Shown here piece after piece: positions 43,496 to 52,441 of a stretch of 64,000 nucleotides of DNA; position 1 is the first letter of the stretch, and each line of letters starts with the position of its first letter. The notes below the pieces were generated by a model. It was not told where the DNA came from. It was given only the letters and a program-made list of their open reading frames with translations, and searched no databases. The stretch is from positions 2,914,001-2,978,000 of the forward strand of contig NZ_CP109031.1 in NCBI RefSeq assembly GCF_036226925.1. The letters are read 5' to 3'. The position numbers and the translations under genes are program-made. The DNA is from Streptomyces sp. NBC_00659 (GTDB taxonomy: Bacteria > Actinomycetota > Actinomycetes > Streptomycetales > Streptomycetaceae).

Positions 43496-44290
43496 ATGCC
43501 CAAGACCGCCTCCGGCGCCTCGCTGCCCGACAGCCTCCGTTTCGCCTTCGGCACCCTCACCGTGCTCCCGGTGAAGGTGACCCGCTGGGACCGTGACGCG
43601 GCGCGCGGCGGCATGCTGTGCGCCCCCCTGGCCGGCCTGGTGGTCGGGGCGGGCGCGGCACTGGTCGGCGTGGCGCTGCTGGCCATGGGATCGGGCGCGC
43701 TGCTCGCGGCCGTGGCCACCGCCGCCGTACCGGCCGCGCTGACCCGGGGCCTGCACCTCGACGGTCTCGCCGACACCGCCGACGGGCTGGGCAGCGCGAA
43801 GCCCGCCGAGGACGCGCTGCGGATCATGAAGCAGTCGGACATCGGGCCGTTCGGTGTGATCACCCTCCTGTTCGCCCTGCTCGCCCAGGTGGCCGCACTC
43901 GCCCAGGCGTACGAGGTCTCGTGGGGCCGGGGTGTCCTCGCGGCCGTCGTCTCGGCGGCCGCGGCCCGCCTCGCTCTCACGCTCGCCGCCCGCACCGGGG
44001 TGCCCGCGGCCCGCCCCGGGGGGCTGGGCGCGGCGGTCGCCGGCACCGTGCCGGTGCGCGGCGCGCTGCTGGTGGCGGCGGCCGTGACCGGCGTGGCGGC
44101 GGGCGCCGGCGCGCTCGTGGGGACGTACGACCTCGTGCGCGCCGCGGTGGCGGTGGGCCTGTCGTGTCTGGCCGCCGAACTGCTGCTGCGACACTGCACC
44201 CGGCGCTTCGGCGGTGTCACCGGCGATGTGTTCGGCGGCCTGGCGGAGACGGCGGCGACGACCGCGCTCGTGGTGCTCTCGCTGGGCTGA
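43496..44290 (+). CDS. cobS: Adenosylcobinamide-GDP ribazoletransferase (cobalamin synthase)
   Basis: A 264-residue membrane enzyme joining adenosylcobinamide-GDP (made by CobU) to alpha-ribazole (made via CobT). The motif HLDGLADTADGLG, with metal-binding acids, and MKQSDIGPFGV are diagnostic. Several hydrophobic helices follow, ending RFGGVTGDVFGGLAE. It forms one pathway with cobU and cobT, though unrelated genes lie between them. It converges on the Spherulin-4 gene with nine bases between the stops. Confidence 0.95.
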   Translation: MPKTASGASLPDSLRFAFGTLTVLPVKVTRWDRDAARGGMLCAPLAGLVVGAGAALVGVALLAMGSGALLAAVATAAVPAALTRGLHLDGLADTADGLGSAKPAEDALRIMKQSDIGPFGVITLLFALLAQVAALAQAYEVSWGRGVLAAVVSAAAARLALTLAARTGVPAARPGGLGAAVAGTVPVRGALLVAAAVTGVAAGAGALVGTYDLVRAAVAVGLSCLAAELLLRHCTRRFGGVTGDVFGGLAETAATTALVVLSLG

Positions 44291-44299
44291 TCACCGCGG

Positions 44300-44947
44300 T
44301 CACGGGGCGGGGGCCAGGCCGTGGGGCAGGGTGCCCCAGGGATGGTCTCCCGTGCCGGGGACCGCGCAGTACAGTCCGGCCCCCCTCTCCCCGGCCCGCG
44401 CCGCCGTGTCGGCGTCGGCCGGCGCTCCGTGGACGAGATGGCACAGGCGCACGCCCGTGCCCGTCCACGGCGGCGGGGGCTTCCTGCGGTAGGTGGCCCA
44501 GGTGCCCTCGAAGGTGACCAGGACGTCGGCGATACGGGCGTACGAGGGGTGCGGTGCCGTGCCGTGGTTGAGGACGAGGGTGCCGCCGCCCGATGCCCGC
44601 ACCGCCGTGGCCAACCGCCGGTAGTAACCGAACTCGGCTTCCGTGGCGGCCACCTGGTCGAGGAACACACCGTCGGTGCCGAACCAGTCGCGGTGCCGGA
44701 CCAGTTCGCCCTGGACGTCACCGGGCGGCCTGCGCCCGTACGCCGTGTCGACGTAGCCGAGGACCCGGACGTCCGCGGCGCGCAGCCGTCCGGCGACCGC
44801 CGCGAACTCCGGGTCGGGGCGGTCGCCGGGGCCGCTGGCGGGGTTGAGCACCACGCCGTAGAGCCGGGGCGCGGCGGCGACGAGCGTGTCCCACTCGGCC
44901 GGGCGGACGGCGGGGTGTTCGTAGTACGGGACGAGGAGTGCCTTCAC
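44300..44947 (-). CDS. Spherulin-4 family glycosidase (Sph3/GH135-like)
   Basis: A 215-residue protein with the Spherulin-4 pattern: LLVPYYEHP, the VVLNPASGPG loop, VRVLGYVDTAYGRR, the acidic DGVFLDQV strand and TLVLNHGTAPHPSYARIADV. Fungal Sph3 of this family cleaves the GalNAc-rich polymer galactosaminogalactan (GH135). It has no signal peptide in the only plausible start, a GTG that overlaps the upstream membrane-protein stop by four bases. It may therefore act inside the cell, or leave by another route. It is the last gene of the deacetylase-glycosyltransferase-membrane protein cluster. Confidence 0.83.
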   Translation of the reverse strand: MKALLVPYYEHPAVRPAEWDTLVAAAPRLYGVVLNPASGPGDRPDPEFAAVAGRLRAADVRVLGYVDTAYGRRPPGDVQGELVRHRDWFGTDGVFLDQVAATEAEFGYYRRLATAVRASGGGTLVLNHGTAPHPSYARIADVLVTFEGTWATYRRKPPPPWTGTGVRLCHLVHGAPADADTAARAGERGAGLYCAVPGTGDHPWGTLPHGLAPAP

Positions 44948-46572
44948 CGGTGGGCCGTCACCTTTCCCAGCCGGGCGCAGACGAGCAGGGTCTGGGCGCC
45001 CGCCGCCGCGCCGTACACGATCAGGCCCACCCAGTGCGCGTCGCCCGTGTGCGTGACCAGTGCCGCGGTCTGGGCGAGCGCGGCGGCACAGACGACGGCG
45101 GCGGTGCCGGTGACGGCGCCGAAGGACTGGAGCAGCAGCCCGGTCCACATGACCACCCCCAGCAGGAGCAGTCCGCCGAGCCTGACCCCGTCCGCGGCCG
45201 CGGGCGCGTGCGGCCACAGCGCGGAGACACCGAGGCCGAGCACGAGCAGGGAGGCGAGGTAGCCGGTCAGGCATCTCAGGAGCGTGCCGGCGGAGGCCCG
45301 CCGGAAGCTCCTCGCCGAGGTGCTGGAGCGCAGTCCGGCGAGGCTCCCGCTGCGGAACCGGAACAGCAGCCACTCGGCGGGGCCCATGCTGAGGGTCAGC
45401 GCGACCGCGGCCGGTGCGGCGACCGCCGTACGGGCTCCCGTCAGGACGTCTCCGAGCGCCGCGTACAGCACGAGGACACCGCTGCCGAGCCCGAAGAGGG
45501 CGTACGCGACGGTGCCGGCGTTCCGGCGGGCGGCGGACCGGCGGGCGCGCAGCCGCGCGGTGACCGTGCCGAGGCGGCTCGGAGCGATTCCCGGCTTCCC
45601 CGCGGCCGGCCGGCCCGTGGAGGCCGCGCGCGGCTCCCCGGCCCGCCCGGACGGCTCGGCGCCGCCCCGCAGACAGCCGTACGGCAGCAGCGCGATCAGT
45701 CCCGCGCCCCAGCTCCCCTCGCCCAGCTCGCGTACCGCGGGGGCCACTTCGAGGAGTCCGAGCAGGGCGACCGCCGCCAGGGAGCCCAGCAGCAGGGCCA
45801 CGCGCGCCAGGTCGGGGACCGGGTGGAACACGGTGACGGCGGCGCCCGCCGTCATGGGGGCCAGGGCGGCGAGCAGCGTGCGTTCCCTGCCCATGACCAG
45901 CAGAACGGTGGCCGCGCCCAGGTAGCCGGACTGTCCGGCGGCGAAGGCGACGGCGCCCCGGCCGGCCGATCCCGCCGCCGCGAAGGCCACCAGGGAGCCG
46001 AGCAGGACACCGGCCGGGGTGCCGACGAGCAGCGCGCGGCGGGCGGCCGAGCGGTCGCCGAGCCCCATCCAGGTGTACGCGCGGTGGGCGAGGCCCTGGT
46101 TCCAGGTCCAGCCGCACAGCGCCCCGGCGAGCATCGGAACGGTGCCCGCCGGAAGTCCGAAGGCGCCCTTCGGTCCCGCGAGGAGGGGTCCGGCGAGGAC
46201 GTAGCCGAGGCCGGGGAGGGCGAAGACGATGCCGCGCAGGAGGCAGCCGATCAGACCCGTCCGCCAGGGGTCGGGGGCCGGCTCCCCGGGCTCGGGATAA
46301 GCGCGCTCGACCCGCTCGAACAACTCCTCGGCGAGGGCGAAGGAGTTGGTGACGCCGTACCGTTCGCGGATCTGGTCGTCCGAGAGGCCGTCGGATTCGA
46401 GGAGCGCGGCCACCTCGTCGGGATGGACGGCGGCGGTCACGGACTCCGCGAGGTCCGCGGCGAGTTCGTCGATCGGGTCGGGCCGTCCCCAGCTCGTCGA
46501 GCGGCGCTGGCTCGGCACCAGGGGACGGGTGGCCTCGTGCGCCCCGGGCCGGGTGCGCAGGGAGCCGCTCAC
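44944..46572 (-). CDS. Polytopic membrane protein of the exopolysaccharide cluster (PelG/Gtb3-like role proposed)
   Basis: A 542-residue protein. The first 105 residues are soluble and helical (DPIDELAADLAESVTAAVHPDEV, DGLSDDQIRERYGVTNSFALAEELFERVERAY). About twelve hydrophobic helices follow, with a basic loop near residues 320-350. The GTG start overlaps the glycosyltransferase stop as GTGA and its stop overlaps the Spherulin-4 start, so three genes are translationally coupled. The position matches that of PelG, the membrane partner of PelF. I cannot see direct sequence proof of homology; polymer export or synthesis is inferred from context. Confidence 0.75.
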   Translation of the reverse strand: MSGSLRTRPGAHEATRPLVPSQRRSTSWGRPDPIDELAADLAESVTAAVHPDEVAALLESDGLSDDQIRERYGVTNSFALAEELFERVERAYPEPGEPAPDPWRTGLIGCLLRGIVFALPGLGYVLAGPLLAGPKGAFGLPAGTVPMLAGALCGWTWNQGLAHRAYTWMGLGDRSAARRALLVGTPAGVLLGSLVAFAAAGSAGRGAVAFAAGQSGYLGAATVLLVMGRERTLLAALAPMTAGAAVTVFHPVPDLARVALLLGSLAAVALLGLLEVAPAVRELGEGSWGAGLIALLPYGCLRGGAEPSGRAGEPRAASTGRPAAGKPGIAPSRLGTVTARLRARRSAARRNAGTVAYALFGLGSGVLVLYAALGDVLTGARTAVAAPAAVALTLSMGPAEWLLFRFRSGSLAGLRSSTSARSFRRASAGTLLRCLTGYLASLLVLGLGVSALWPHAPAAADGVRLGGLLLLGVVMWTGLLLQSFGAVTGTAAVVCAAALAQTAALVTHTGDAHWVGLIVYGAAAGAQTLLVCARLGKVTAHR

Positions 46573-48092
46573 CAGCCGGTCCCGTCCGTGGCGACGGCCT
46601 GGTACCAGGGGTCGCGCAGTTCGAGGGTCCAGTCGTCGACGGTCTCCACGGCGGGCTCGTACACCGCGGGCCGCCCGGCCAGTTCCTGGTAGACCGTCCT
46701 GAACGCGTCGACGGAACGGCGCAGCGTGAACCGGTCGATGACTCGCTGGCGGGACAACTCGCCGAGGTCCAGGCGCCGTTCCTCGTCCCGCAGCAGGGTG
46801 AGGGCGGCGGCGGCCATCTTCTCCGGTTCGCGGGGCGGGACGACGATCCCGGTGTCGCCGACCGCCTCCCGCACCCCGCCCACGTCCGTGGAGACCGTCG
46901 TACGGCCGCAGGACATGGCTTCGATGATCGAGAACGGGAAGCCCTCCGAGATGGAGGACAGCATGACGACGTGGCCGGCCGCGTAGGCGCGCCACACCTC
47001 GGTGATGCGCCCCTCGAAGGTCAGCCCGTCGGTGACGCCCAGTTCGGCGGCGAGCTTCTCCAGGCGGGTGCGGTACGCCTCCCCGCCGGGCGGCACGGGA
47101 CCGAAGAGCCGCAGCCGGGTCTCGGGCAGTTCGGCGCGCACCATGGCGTACGCGCGAAGGAGGGTCTCCAGGTCCTTGATGGGGTCGACCCGGCCGCACC
47201 AGGTGAGGGTGGGCACGGCGGGTTCGGGTCCCGCGTGCGGGAAGGCGTGCGGGTCGACGCCGTTGTAGACCGTGCGGATCCGGTCCCCGTCGGCGCCGCC
47301 GCGCTCCTCCCAGCGGCGGTTGTACTGGTTGCAGGGGGTGATGAGGTCGGCGGCGCGGTAGCCGAGGGAGTTCAGTTCGCGGTAGAAGCCGAGCATGAAC
47401 GCCTTGACGGGCCAGCGCTGTCCGGCGCCGCGGTAGCCGAGGTAGCGCTCGCGCAGATAGATGCCGTGCTCGGTGAGCAGGAACGGGACCCCGTCCAGGT
47501 GGTGCGCGACGAGGGCGGGCAGCGTGGCGAGGCCGCTGCTGACCGCGTGGGCGACGGAGTCCTCCGGGATCCGGACGCCGAGCGGGCGCAGCGCGTGTTC
47601 CAGCAGGTCCGTCGCCGTGAGCGCGTCGTGCACGGTGGGCCGGGCCGCCGCCGTCGGCAGGTGCGGCATGGTCCAGATCCACATCAGCGAGCGCAGCGCC
47701 GATTCGCCGCGCAGGGCGGCCGAGAGGCGTCCGTCGCGGGCGAGCGCGGCCAGTTCGTACAGGGCGTCGCCGAAGTCCTCGGGCGAGTCGGGGTCGAGGA
47801 AGGAGAGCAGGAAGCGTTCGTAGATCTCGGCGAAGCGGCGCTGGGCGCGGCCCAGTGGCGGGCGGGCGCGGCCGGGGCGCGGTCCCCAGGTCGGTACACG
47901 GGTGTGCCGGTAGACGTTGGGCGGCAGTTCCCAGGTCACGGGTTCGCGGCCGCTGCCGGTGAGCGAGACGATGTGGAAGTCGACCTCCGGCATGCCCTTG
48001 ATCAGCTGGTCGCACCAGGTGCTGACCCCGCCGTGGACATGTGGGTAGGTGCCTTCGGTGAGCATGGTGACATGACGGCCTGTGCGCATCAT
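46569..48092 (-). CDS. PelF-like GT4 glycosyltransferase
   Basis: A 507-residue cytoplasmic glycosyltransferase. The start VTMLTEGTYPHVHGGVSTWCDQL, the LTEHGIYLRERY segment, CGRVDPIKDLETLL and the sugar-nucleotide site SEGFPFSIIEAMSCG with DVGGVREAVGD are those of the PelF branch of family GT4. PelF polymerises amino-sugar residues of Pel polysaccharide using UDP-sugars; its length is also about 500. AGGGGGG lies about nine bases before the ATG. It is preceded by the secreted deacetylase gene (123-base gap) and coupled to the membrane protein. Confidence 0.88.
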   Translation of the reverse strand: MMRTGRHVTMLTEGTYPHVHGGVSTWCDQLIKGMPEVDFHIVSLTGSGREPVTWELPPNVYRHTRVPTWGPRPGRARPPLGRAQRRFAEIYERFLLSFLDPDSPEDFGDALYELAALARDGRLSAALRGESALRSLMWIWTMPHLPTAAARPTVHDALTATDLLEHALRPLGVRIPEDSVAHAVSSGLATLPALVAHHLDGVPFLLTEHGIYLRERYLGYRGAGQRWPVKAFMLGFYRELNSLGYRAADLITPCNQYNRRWEERGGADGDRIRTVYNGVDPHAFPHAGPEPAVPTLTWCGRVDPIKDLETLLRAYAMVRAELPETRLRLFGPVPPGGEAYRTRLEKLAAELGVTDGLTFEGRITEVWRAYAAGHVVMLSSISEGFPFSIIEAMSCGRTTVSTDVGGVREAVGDTGIVVPPREPEKMAAAALTLLRDEERRLDLGELSRQRVIDRFTLRRSVDAFRTVYQELAGRPAVYEPAVETVDDWTLELRDPWYQAVATDGTGW

Positions 48093-48215
48093 GTGTGGTT
48101 CCCCCCTGGGACTGTTTCTTCGGAGAGCCCCCCGGCTCCCCGTCGCACGGCTCACGAGCGCGCCCCGGCCGGGTCGGGGCCGGGGTGCGCGTCGTGAGCC
48201 GCGGTACCGCCGTGC

Positions 48216-50246
48216 TTACGCGGGCAGGTTCAGCTTGACCGCGGACTGAAGGAGCTCCGGCTTGGTCCAGTCGTTGCGCGCTCCCGCGTACGGCGTGCCG
48301 AACGCGGTGGTGCCGACCAGGAGTTGCTTCTTGGTCCCCTCGGGCACGGTCACCGGGATGTCGGTCCCGGACGGGGCAGTGACGGTGACGGTGTTGCCGA
48401 CGCGGTAGGCCGTGACCTTGCCGCTCGCCAGGGCCGTCTGCCAGGCGGTACGGCGCTGGAGTTCCGTGCCGATCGCGCTCTGGCGGGGGTTCTGCAGCGG
48501 GGTGTTGTCGGCGTAGATCGCCTTGTAGTCGGCGAGCACCTTGTCCAGGACCGGGTAGAGGACGCGGCCCTCGGCCAGGTTGGACTGGTGGACGTAGTGC
48601 GGACGCGGGTCGTTGCCGATGGCGTGCCCGAGCGCGGTGCGCGCCTCGGCCGGGACGATGTAGTCGGCGTAGCCGGTGGCCGCGTTCAGCGGGGCCGGCA
48701 GGCAGGTGGACGTCGCGTTGTTCTCGCACAGGCCGCTGCCGCCGGCGGCCTTCGAGGTGTAGATGAAGTTGTACTCGTCGGCCATCTCCTCGGGCGTGCC
48801 GGTGTTGTAGTAGATGTTCATCGGGTAGCGGGGGACGGTCATCACGCCGTTGCCGACCGAACGCTGCTCGGGCTCACGGGAGTTGTCGGACCCGGTCCAC
48901 CTGACGCCGTTCTCGGACATGGCGCGAGCGAGGTTCGGGTTGTCGACGGGCTGCTGGGGCAGCGTCTTGAGGCCCGAGTGCTCGCCTGTCACCAGTTCGG
49001 TGCGGTCGATGGAGAGGCCGTGGGAGGACGCCCAGTTGTTGTTCTGCGAGATCTGCGCGGAGATGTCGGCCCGGCTCATGTACTTCGTCGAGCCGTCGGC
49101 GTTCTTCGAGCAGGTCCAGGGCACGGTCGTGGTGTCCTGGACGCAGCCGAGGAACGGGTGCGTGTAGGTGTGGTTCATCCAGCGGAACTTGGCCTTGTCG
49201 GCGAGCAGTCGCGTGGTGAGGGCGTCGGTGCCGCCGTTCTCGGCCTTCCACTCCTCGCCCGCGCCCGCGTTGAAGACCATGTCGAGCGTGAACCCGTGGT
49301 CGGCCTCCCACTGGGCGGCGTAGGCGGCGTCGGCCGCGGTCATCCGGATCGGCGTGGTGGTGTCCTCGCCGTTGCCGCCCGCGCAGTCGATGTCGCCCGG
49401 GGTGCAGTTGCGCTCGGAGTCCCAGCGGGCGTCGGGCGCGAAGACGTCGTCGACGTGGACGGCGAAGTAGTTCCTGGCCTGTCCGAGGTGCACTCCCTGG
49501 GTGAGCCATTCGACGATTCCGCGCGCCAGGACCTTGAACTGCTTCTGGTACTGGTTGTACGCGAAGGTCACCACGAGCTCGCGGCGCCCGTCGTGCTCGT
49601 ACTGCCCGAGCATCGAGCCGCCGCTGGGCGCGTTCAGGTAGCTGGTGAACCCCTCCCTCGGGTGGGCCGCGTAGCCGTAGGTCTCCTGCACGGCCGGGTC
49701 GTTGTCCTCGAAGGTCAGCGGTCCGTCGAGGTAGCGGAACGGGCCGGTCGTGCCCGCCGCGGTGATCTGGGTGGTCTGGCCGTCCAGCACGCCGGACCAG
49801 CCGCCGTTCTGGTCGGTGTAGTCGAGACCGACCTCGGGGTGGGCCCAGGTGTAGGCGTCGACCTGCGGGATGCCGAACGTCTTCTCGTACGACTCCAGCG
49901 CGGTCTGTTCGGCCGAACCCGCGCCGAACGGAGCCTCGTTCGGCAGGACGACGCCCTGGTACTTGGCGCGCGGGACGCCGTTCACGGTGTCGCTCAGGAA
50001 CGTCGCGTTGACGGTCGGGCGGTTCGTGTCGCCCAGGTTGACCGTGGTGTACGGGACACCGGAGTTCCTGAGCTCCGCGGTGATGGCTCCGACCTGGCCC
50101 GCGCCGTTGTCCACGACCAGGACCTTCAGGTCGATCCGCGGCGTGACCGCCGCGGACGCGCCGGGCGCCCCCATGCCCAGCGCAAGGAGTCCGGCGGCCC
50201 CCAGGACGGCAGCCGTCCCTCTCCACCGTTGCAGACTCTGTGCCAT
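48216..50246 (-). CDS. Secreted Agd3/PelA-like polysaccharide deacetylase
   Basis: A 676-residue exported protein with a signal peptide ending GASAAVTP. Residues about 35-250 look like a carbohydrate-binding/flavodoxin-like module (DLKVLVVDNGAGQ, EAPFGAG). A deacetylase domain follows, with metal-binding HVDDVF and an HxxxH element MNHTYTHPF. Then come LVTGEHSGL, a VRWTGSDNSREPEQRSVG stretch and VPRYPMNIYY. This arrangement recalls the fungal galactosaminogalactan deacetylase Agd3 (CE18) and the deacetylase part of PelA. It probably removes acetyl groups from an amino-sugar polymer outside the cell. GGGGAG lies ten bases before the ATG. First gene of the four-gene cluster. Confidence 0.8.
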   Translation of the reverse strand: MAQSLQRWRGTAAVLGAAGLLALGMGAPGASAAVTPRIDLKVLVVDNGAGQVGAITAELRNSGVPYTTVNLGDTNRPTVNATFLSDTVNGVPRAKYQGVVLPNEAPFGAGSAEQTALESYEKTFGIPQVDAYTWAHPEVGLDYTDQNGGWSGVLDGQTTQITAAGTTGPFRYLDGPLTFEDNDPAVQETYGYAAHPREGFTSYLNAPSGGSMLGQYEHDGRRELVVTFAYNQYQKQFKVLARGIVEWLTQGVHLGQARNYFAVHVDDVFAPDARWDSERNCTPGDIDCAGGNGEDTTTPIRMTAADAAYAAQWEADHGFTLDMVFNAGAGEEWKAENGGTDALTTRLLADKAKFRWMNHTYTHPFLGCVQDTTTVPWTCSKNADGSTKYMSRADISAQISQNNNWASSHGLSIDRTELVTGEHSGLKTLPQQPVDNPNLARAMSENGVRWTGSDNSREPEQRSVGNGVMTVPRYPMNIYYNTGTPEEMADEYNFIYTSKAAGGSGLCENNATSTCLPAPLNAATGYADYIVPAEARTALGHAIGNDPRPHYVHQSNLAEGRVLYPVLDKVLADYKAIYADNTPLQNPRQSAIGTELQRRTAWQTALASGKVTAYRVGNTVTVTAPSGTDIPVTVPEGTKKQLLVGTTAFGTPYAGARNDWTKPELLQSAVKLNLPA

Positions 50247-50594
50247 ATGTAGCTTTCTCCCCCTCGAGCATCCCCCACGGGTGGAAACCATGGGGAATCT
50301 GTGGAAATCGTGCAAAGCAGTGGGCGATGTGCCCACTGAACACGATGAGTGTGTCTCAGGTCACCGGGAGTGAGGGGCGAAAATCCGACAAGCGCCACCT
50401 GTGGGTGAACGTCCGTAGGAATGAGCGAAACCCGACCCCGAGCGTAGGCTCGTCCCGGGTACTCGCCCGCCCTGCCAGGGGCCCCGGCAAGGACCGCCCC
50501 CGAGGACGGATCTAGGGTCAGCCGTCGGGCCCGGTCGACCCACCCCTTCTCGGCCACACACGAACCTTTCAATGGAAGCGGAGATCTCACCACC
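50247..50594. other. Divergent promoter region between deacetylase and pepA
   Basis: About 350 bases without a gene. A TAGGGT element on the plus strand (50513-50518) lies about 77 bases before pepA and may be its -10. Minus-strand control signals of the deacetylase cluster must also lie here, but none stands out. Confidence 0.4.
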
Positions 50595-52121
50595 GTGACT
50601 GCTCTCACTCTCAGCACCGCCGCAGCGTCCGGGCTGCGGGCCGACGCGATCGTCGTCGGTGTCGCGAAGGGCCCCAAGGGCCCGGTCGTCGCACCGGGCG
50701 CCGAGTCCGTGGACAACGCCTACGACGGCGGGCTCGCCGGGATCCTCGAGACCCTCGGGGCCTCGGGATCCGAGGGCGAGGTGACCAAGCTGCCCGCGCC
50801 GTCCGGTTTCAAGGCCCCCGTCGTGGTGGCCGTCGGCCTGGGAGCCGTCCCCGGGGACGAGGCCGGCTACGACGCCGAGGCGCTGCGCCGCGCGGCCGGT
50901 GTCGCCGCCCGCGCGCTCGCCGGCGCCAAGAAGGCCGTGTTCGCGCTGCCGGTCTCGGACGCCGCCGACGCCGGTGCCGTCGCCGAGGGAGCCCGCCTGG
51001 GCGCGTACGGCTTCGACGCCTACAAGGAGACGGGCCGCAACGAGGCCGCCAAGGGCCGCAAGGGTCCGCTCGGCGAGGTGACCGTCCTCGGCGGCAAGCC
51101 CCGCGACGCCGCGTTCAAGGCCGCCCTCGCGCGCGCCACCGCCGTGACCGAGGAGCTCAACCGCGCCCGCGACCTCGTCAACACCCCGCCGAACGACCTC
51201 AACCCGGAGTCCTTCGCCGCCGTCGCCACCGCGGCCGGCAAGGAGCACGGCATCAAGGTGCAGGTGCTCGACGAGAAGGCCCTGGCCAAGGGCGGCTTCG
51301 GCGGCATCCTCGGCGTCGGCGCCGGAGCGGTCGCCGGTCCCCGCCTGGTGAAGCTGTCGTACACCTCCTCGAAGGCCGAGAAGCACCTCGCCTTCGTCGG
51401 CAAGGGCATCACCTACGACTCGGGCGGCATCTCGCTCAAGCCCGCCGGGCACAACGAGACGATGAAGTGCGACATGGCCGGCGCCGCCGCGGTCTTCGCC
51501 GCCGTGGTCACCGCCGCGCGCCTGGGTCTGGAGGTCAACGTCACCGGCTGGCTCGCGCTCGCCGAGAACATGCCGTCCGGCTCAGCCACCCGTCCGGGTG
51601 ACGTGCTGCGCATGTACAGCGGCAAGACCGTCGAGGTCCTGAACACCGACGCCGAGGGCCGGCTGGTCCTGGCGGACGCGCTGTGGAAGGCCTCCGAGGA
51701 GAAGCCGGACGCGATCGTCGACGTGGCGACGCTGACCGGCGCGATGGTGCTGGCGCTCGGCAACCGCACCTTCGGCGTGATGGCCAACGACGACGCGTTC
51801 CGTGCCGCGATCGTCGAGGCCGCCGACGAGGTCGGCGAGGAGTCCTGGCCGATGCCGCTGCCCGAGCACCTGCGCAAGGGCATGGACTCCCCCACCGCCG
51901 ACATCGCCAACATGGGCGAGCGCATGGGCGGCGGCCTCGTCGCCGGCCTGTTCCTGCAGGAGTTCGTGGGCGAGGGCATCACCTGGGCGCACCTGGACAT
52001 CGCGGGCCCCGCGTTCAACGAGGCCGGCCCGTTCGGCTACACCCCCAAGGGCGGCACCGGTTCCGCGGTCCGCACCCTGGTCCGTCTCGCCGAGCTGACC
52101 GCGGCCGGCGATCTGGGCTGA
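50595..52121 (+). CDS. pepA: Leucyl aminopeptidase (M17)
   Basis: A 508-residue dimetal aminopeptidase that removes N-terminal residues from peptides in the cytoplasm, acting as a hexamer. The metal and active-site segments are visible: GKGITYDSGGISLKP, MKCDMAGAA and the signature NTDAEGRLVLADAL. The N-terminal domain (1 to about 180) is Ala-rich. GTG start. A 12-bp hairpin follows the stop. Confidence 0.95.
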   Translation: MTALTLSTAAASGLRADAIVVGVAKGPKGPVVAPGAESVDNAYDGGLAGILETLGASGSEGEVTKLPAPSGFKAPVVVAVGLGAVPGDEAGYDAEALRRAAGVAARALAGAKKAVFALPVSDAADAGAVAEGARLGAYGFDAYKETGRNEAAKGRKGPLGEVTVLGGKPRDAAFKAALARATAVTEELNRARDLVNTPPNDLNPESFAAVATAAGKEHGIKVQVLDEKALAKGGFGGILGVGAGAVAGPRLVKLSYTSSKAEKHLAFVGKGITYDSGGISLKPAGHNETMKCDMAGAAAVFAAVVTAARLGLEVNVTGWLALAENMPSGSATRPGDVLRMYSGKTVEVLNTDAEGRLVLADALWKASEEKPDAIVDVATLTGAMVLALGNRTFGVMANDDAFRAAIVEAADEVGEESWPMPLPEHLRKGMDSPTADIANMGERMGGGLVAGLFLQEFVGEGITWAHLDIAGPAFNEAGPFGYTPKGGTGSAVRTLVRLAELTAAGDLG

Positions 52122-52142
52122 GCCCTCGTACGACACGGCATA

Positions 52143-52172
52143 CGGCCCCGGGCGTCCGCGCGCCCGGGGCCG
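52143..52172 (+). terminator. Terminator of pepA
   Basis: Perfect 12-base arms (cggccccgggcg / cgcccggggccg) with a 6-base loop, 21 bases after the pepA stop. The rest of 52122-52441 shows no gene; it should hold the lpd promoter. Confidence 0.75.
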
Positions 52173-52441
52173 CTCGTATGGCCGAACGGAGGTTTCGCCC
52201 TCGACGAAATCCGCAGGTTCACCCGGCTCCGCACCCCGTCGACGTGATGGATCAGACGTCCCACACACCGGCCCGGCGTCTCGCTCGCCCTCGACAAGTG
52301 CGAAGATGGGTTCTCGGCAGGACAGGGCCCCCACCACAGGGCCGTAGAAAGAGCGGCCGGACACCAGCCGACCGACCGGTCAACCGCCCGTAAGGGACAA
52401 AGGTGCCCGGCGTAACGGCGCACATGCATGGAGGACGTGAC

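Noticed and set aside
46573..48729. Upstream part of a 1261-codon minus frame covering the membrane-protein gene
   Set aside because: Only the part from the GTG at 46572 reads as real protein; upstream residues are the glycosyltransferase gene in another frame.
52122..52441. Minus-strand frame extending from pepA/lpd spacer
   Set aside because: It runs antisense into real genes and lacks any recognisable protein feature; the spacer is better explained by a terminator and promoter.
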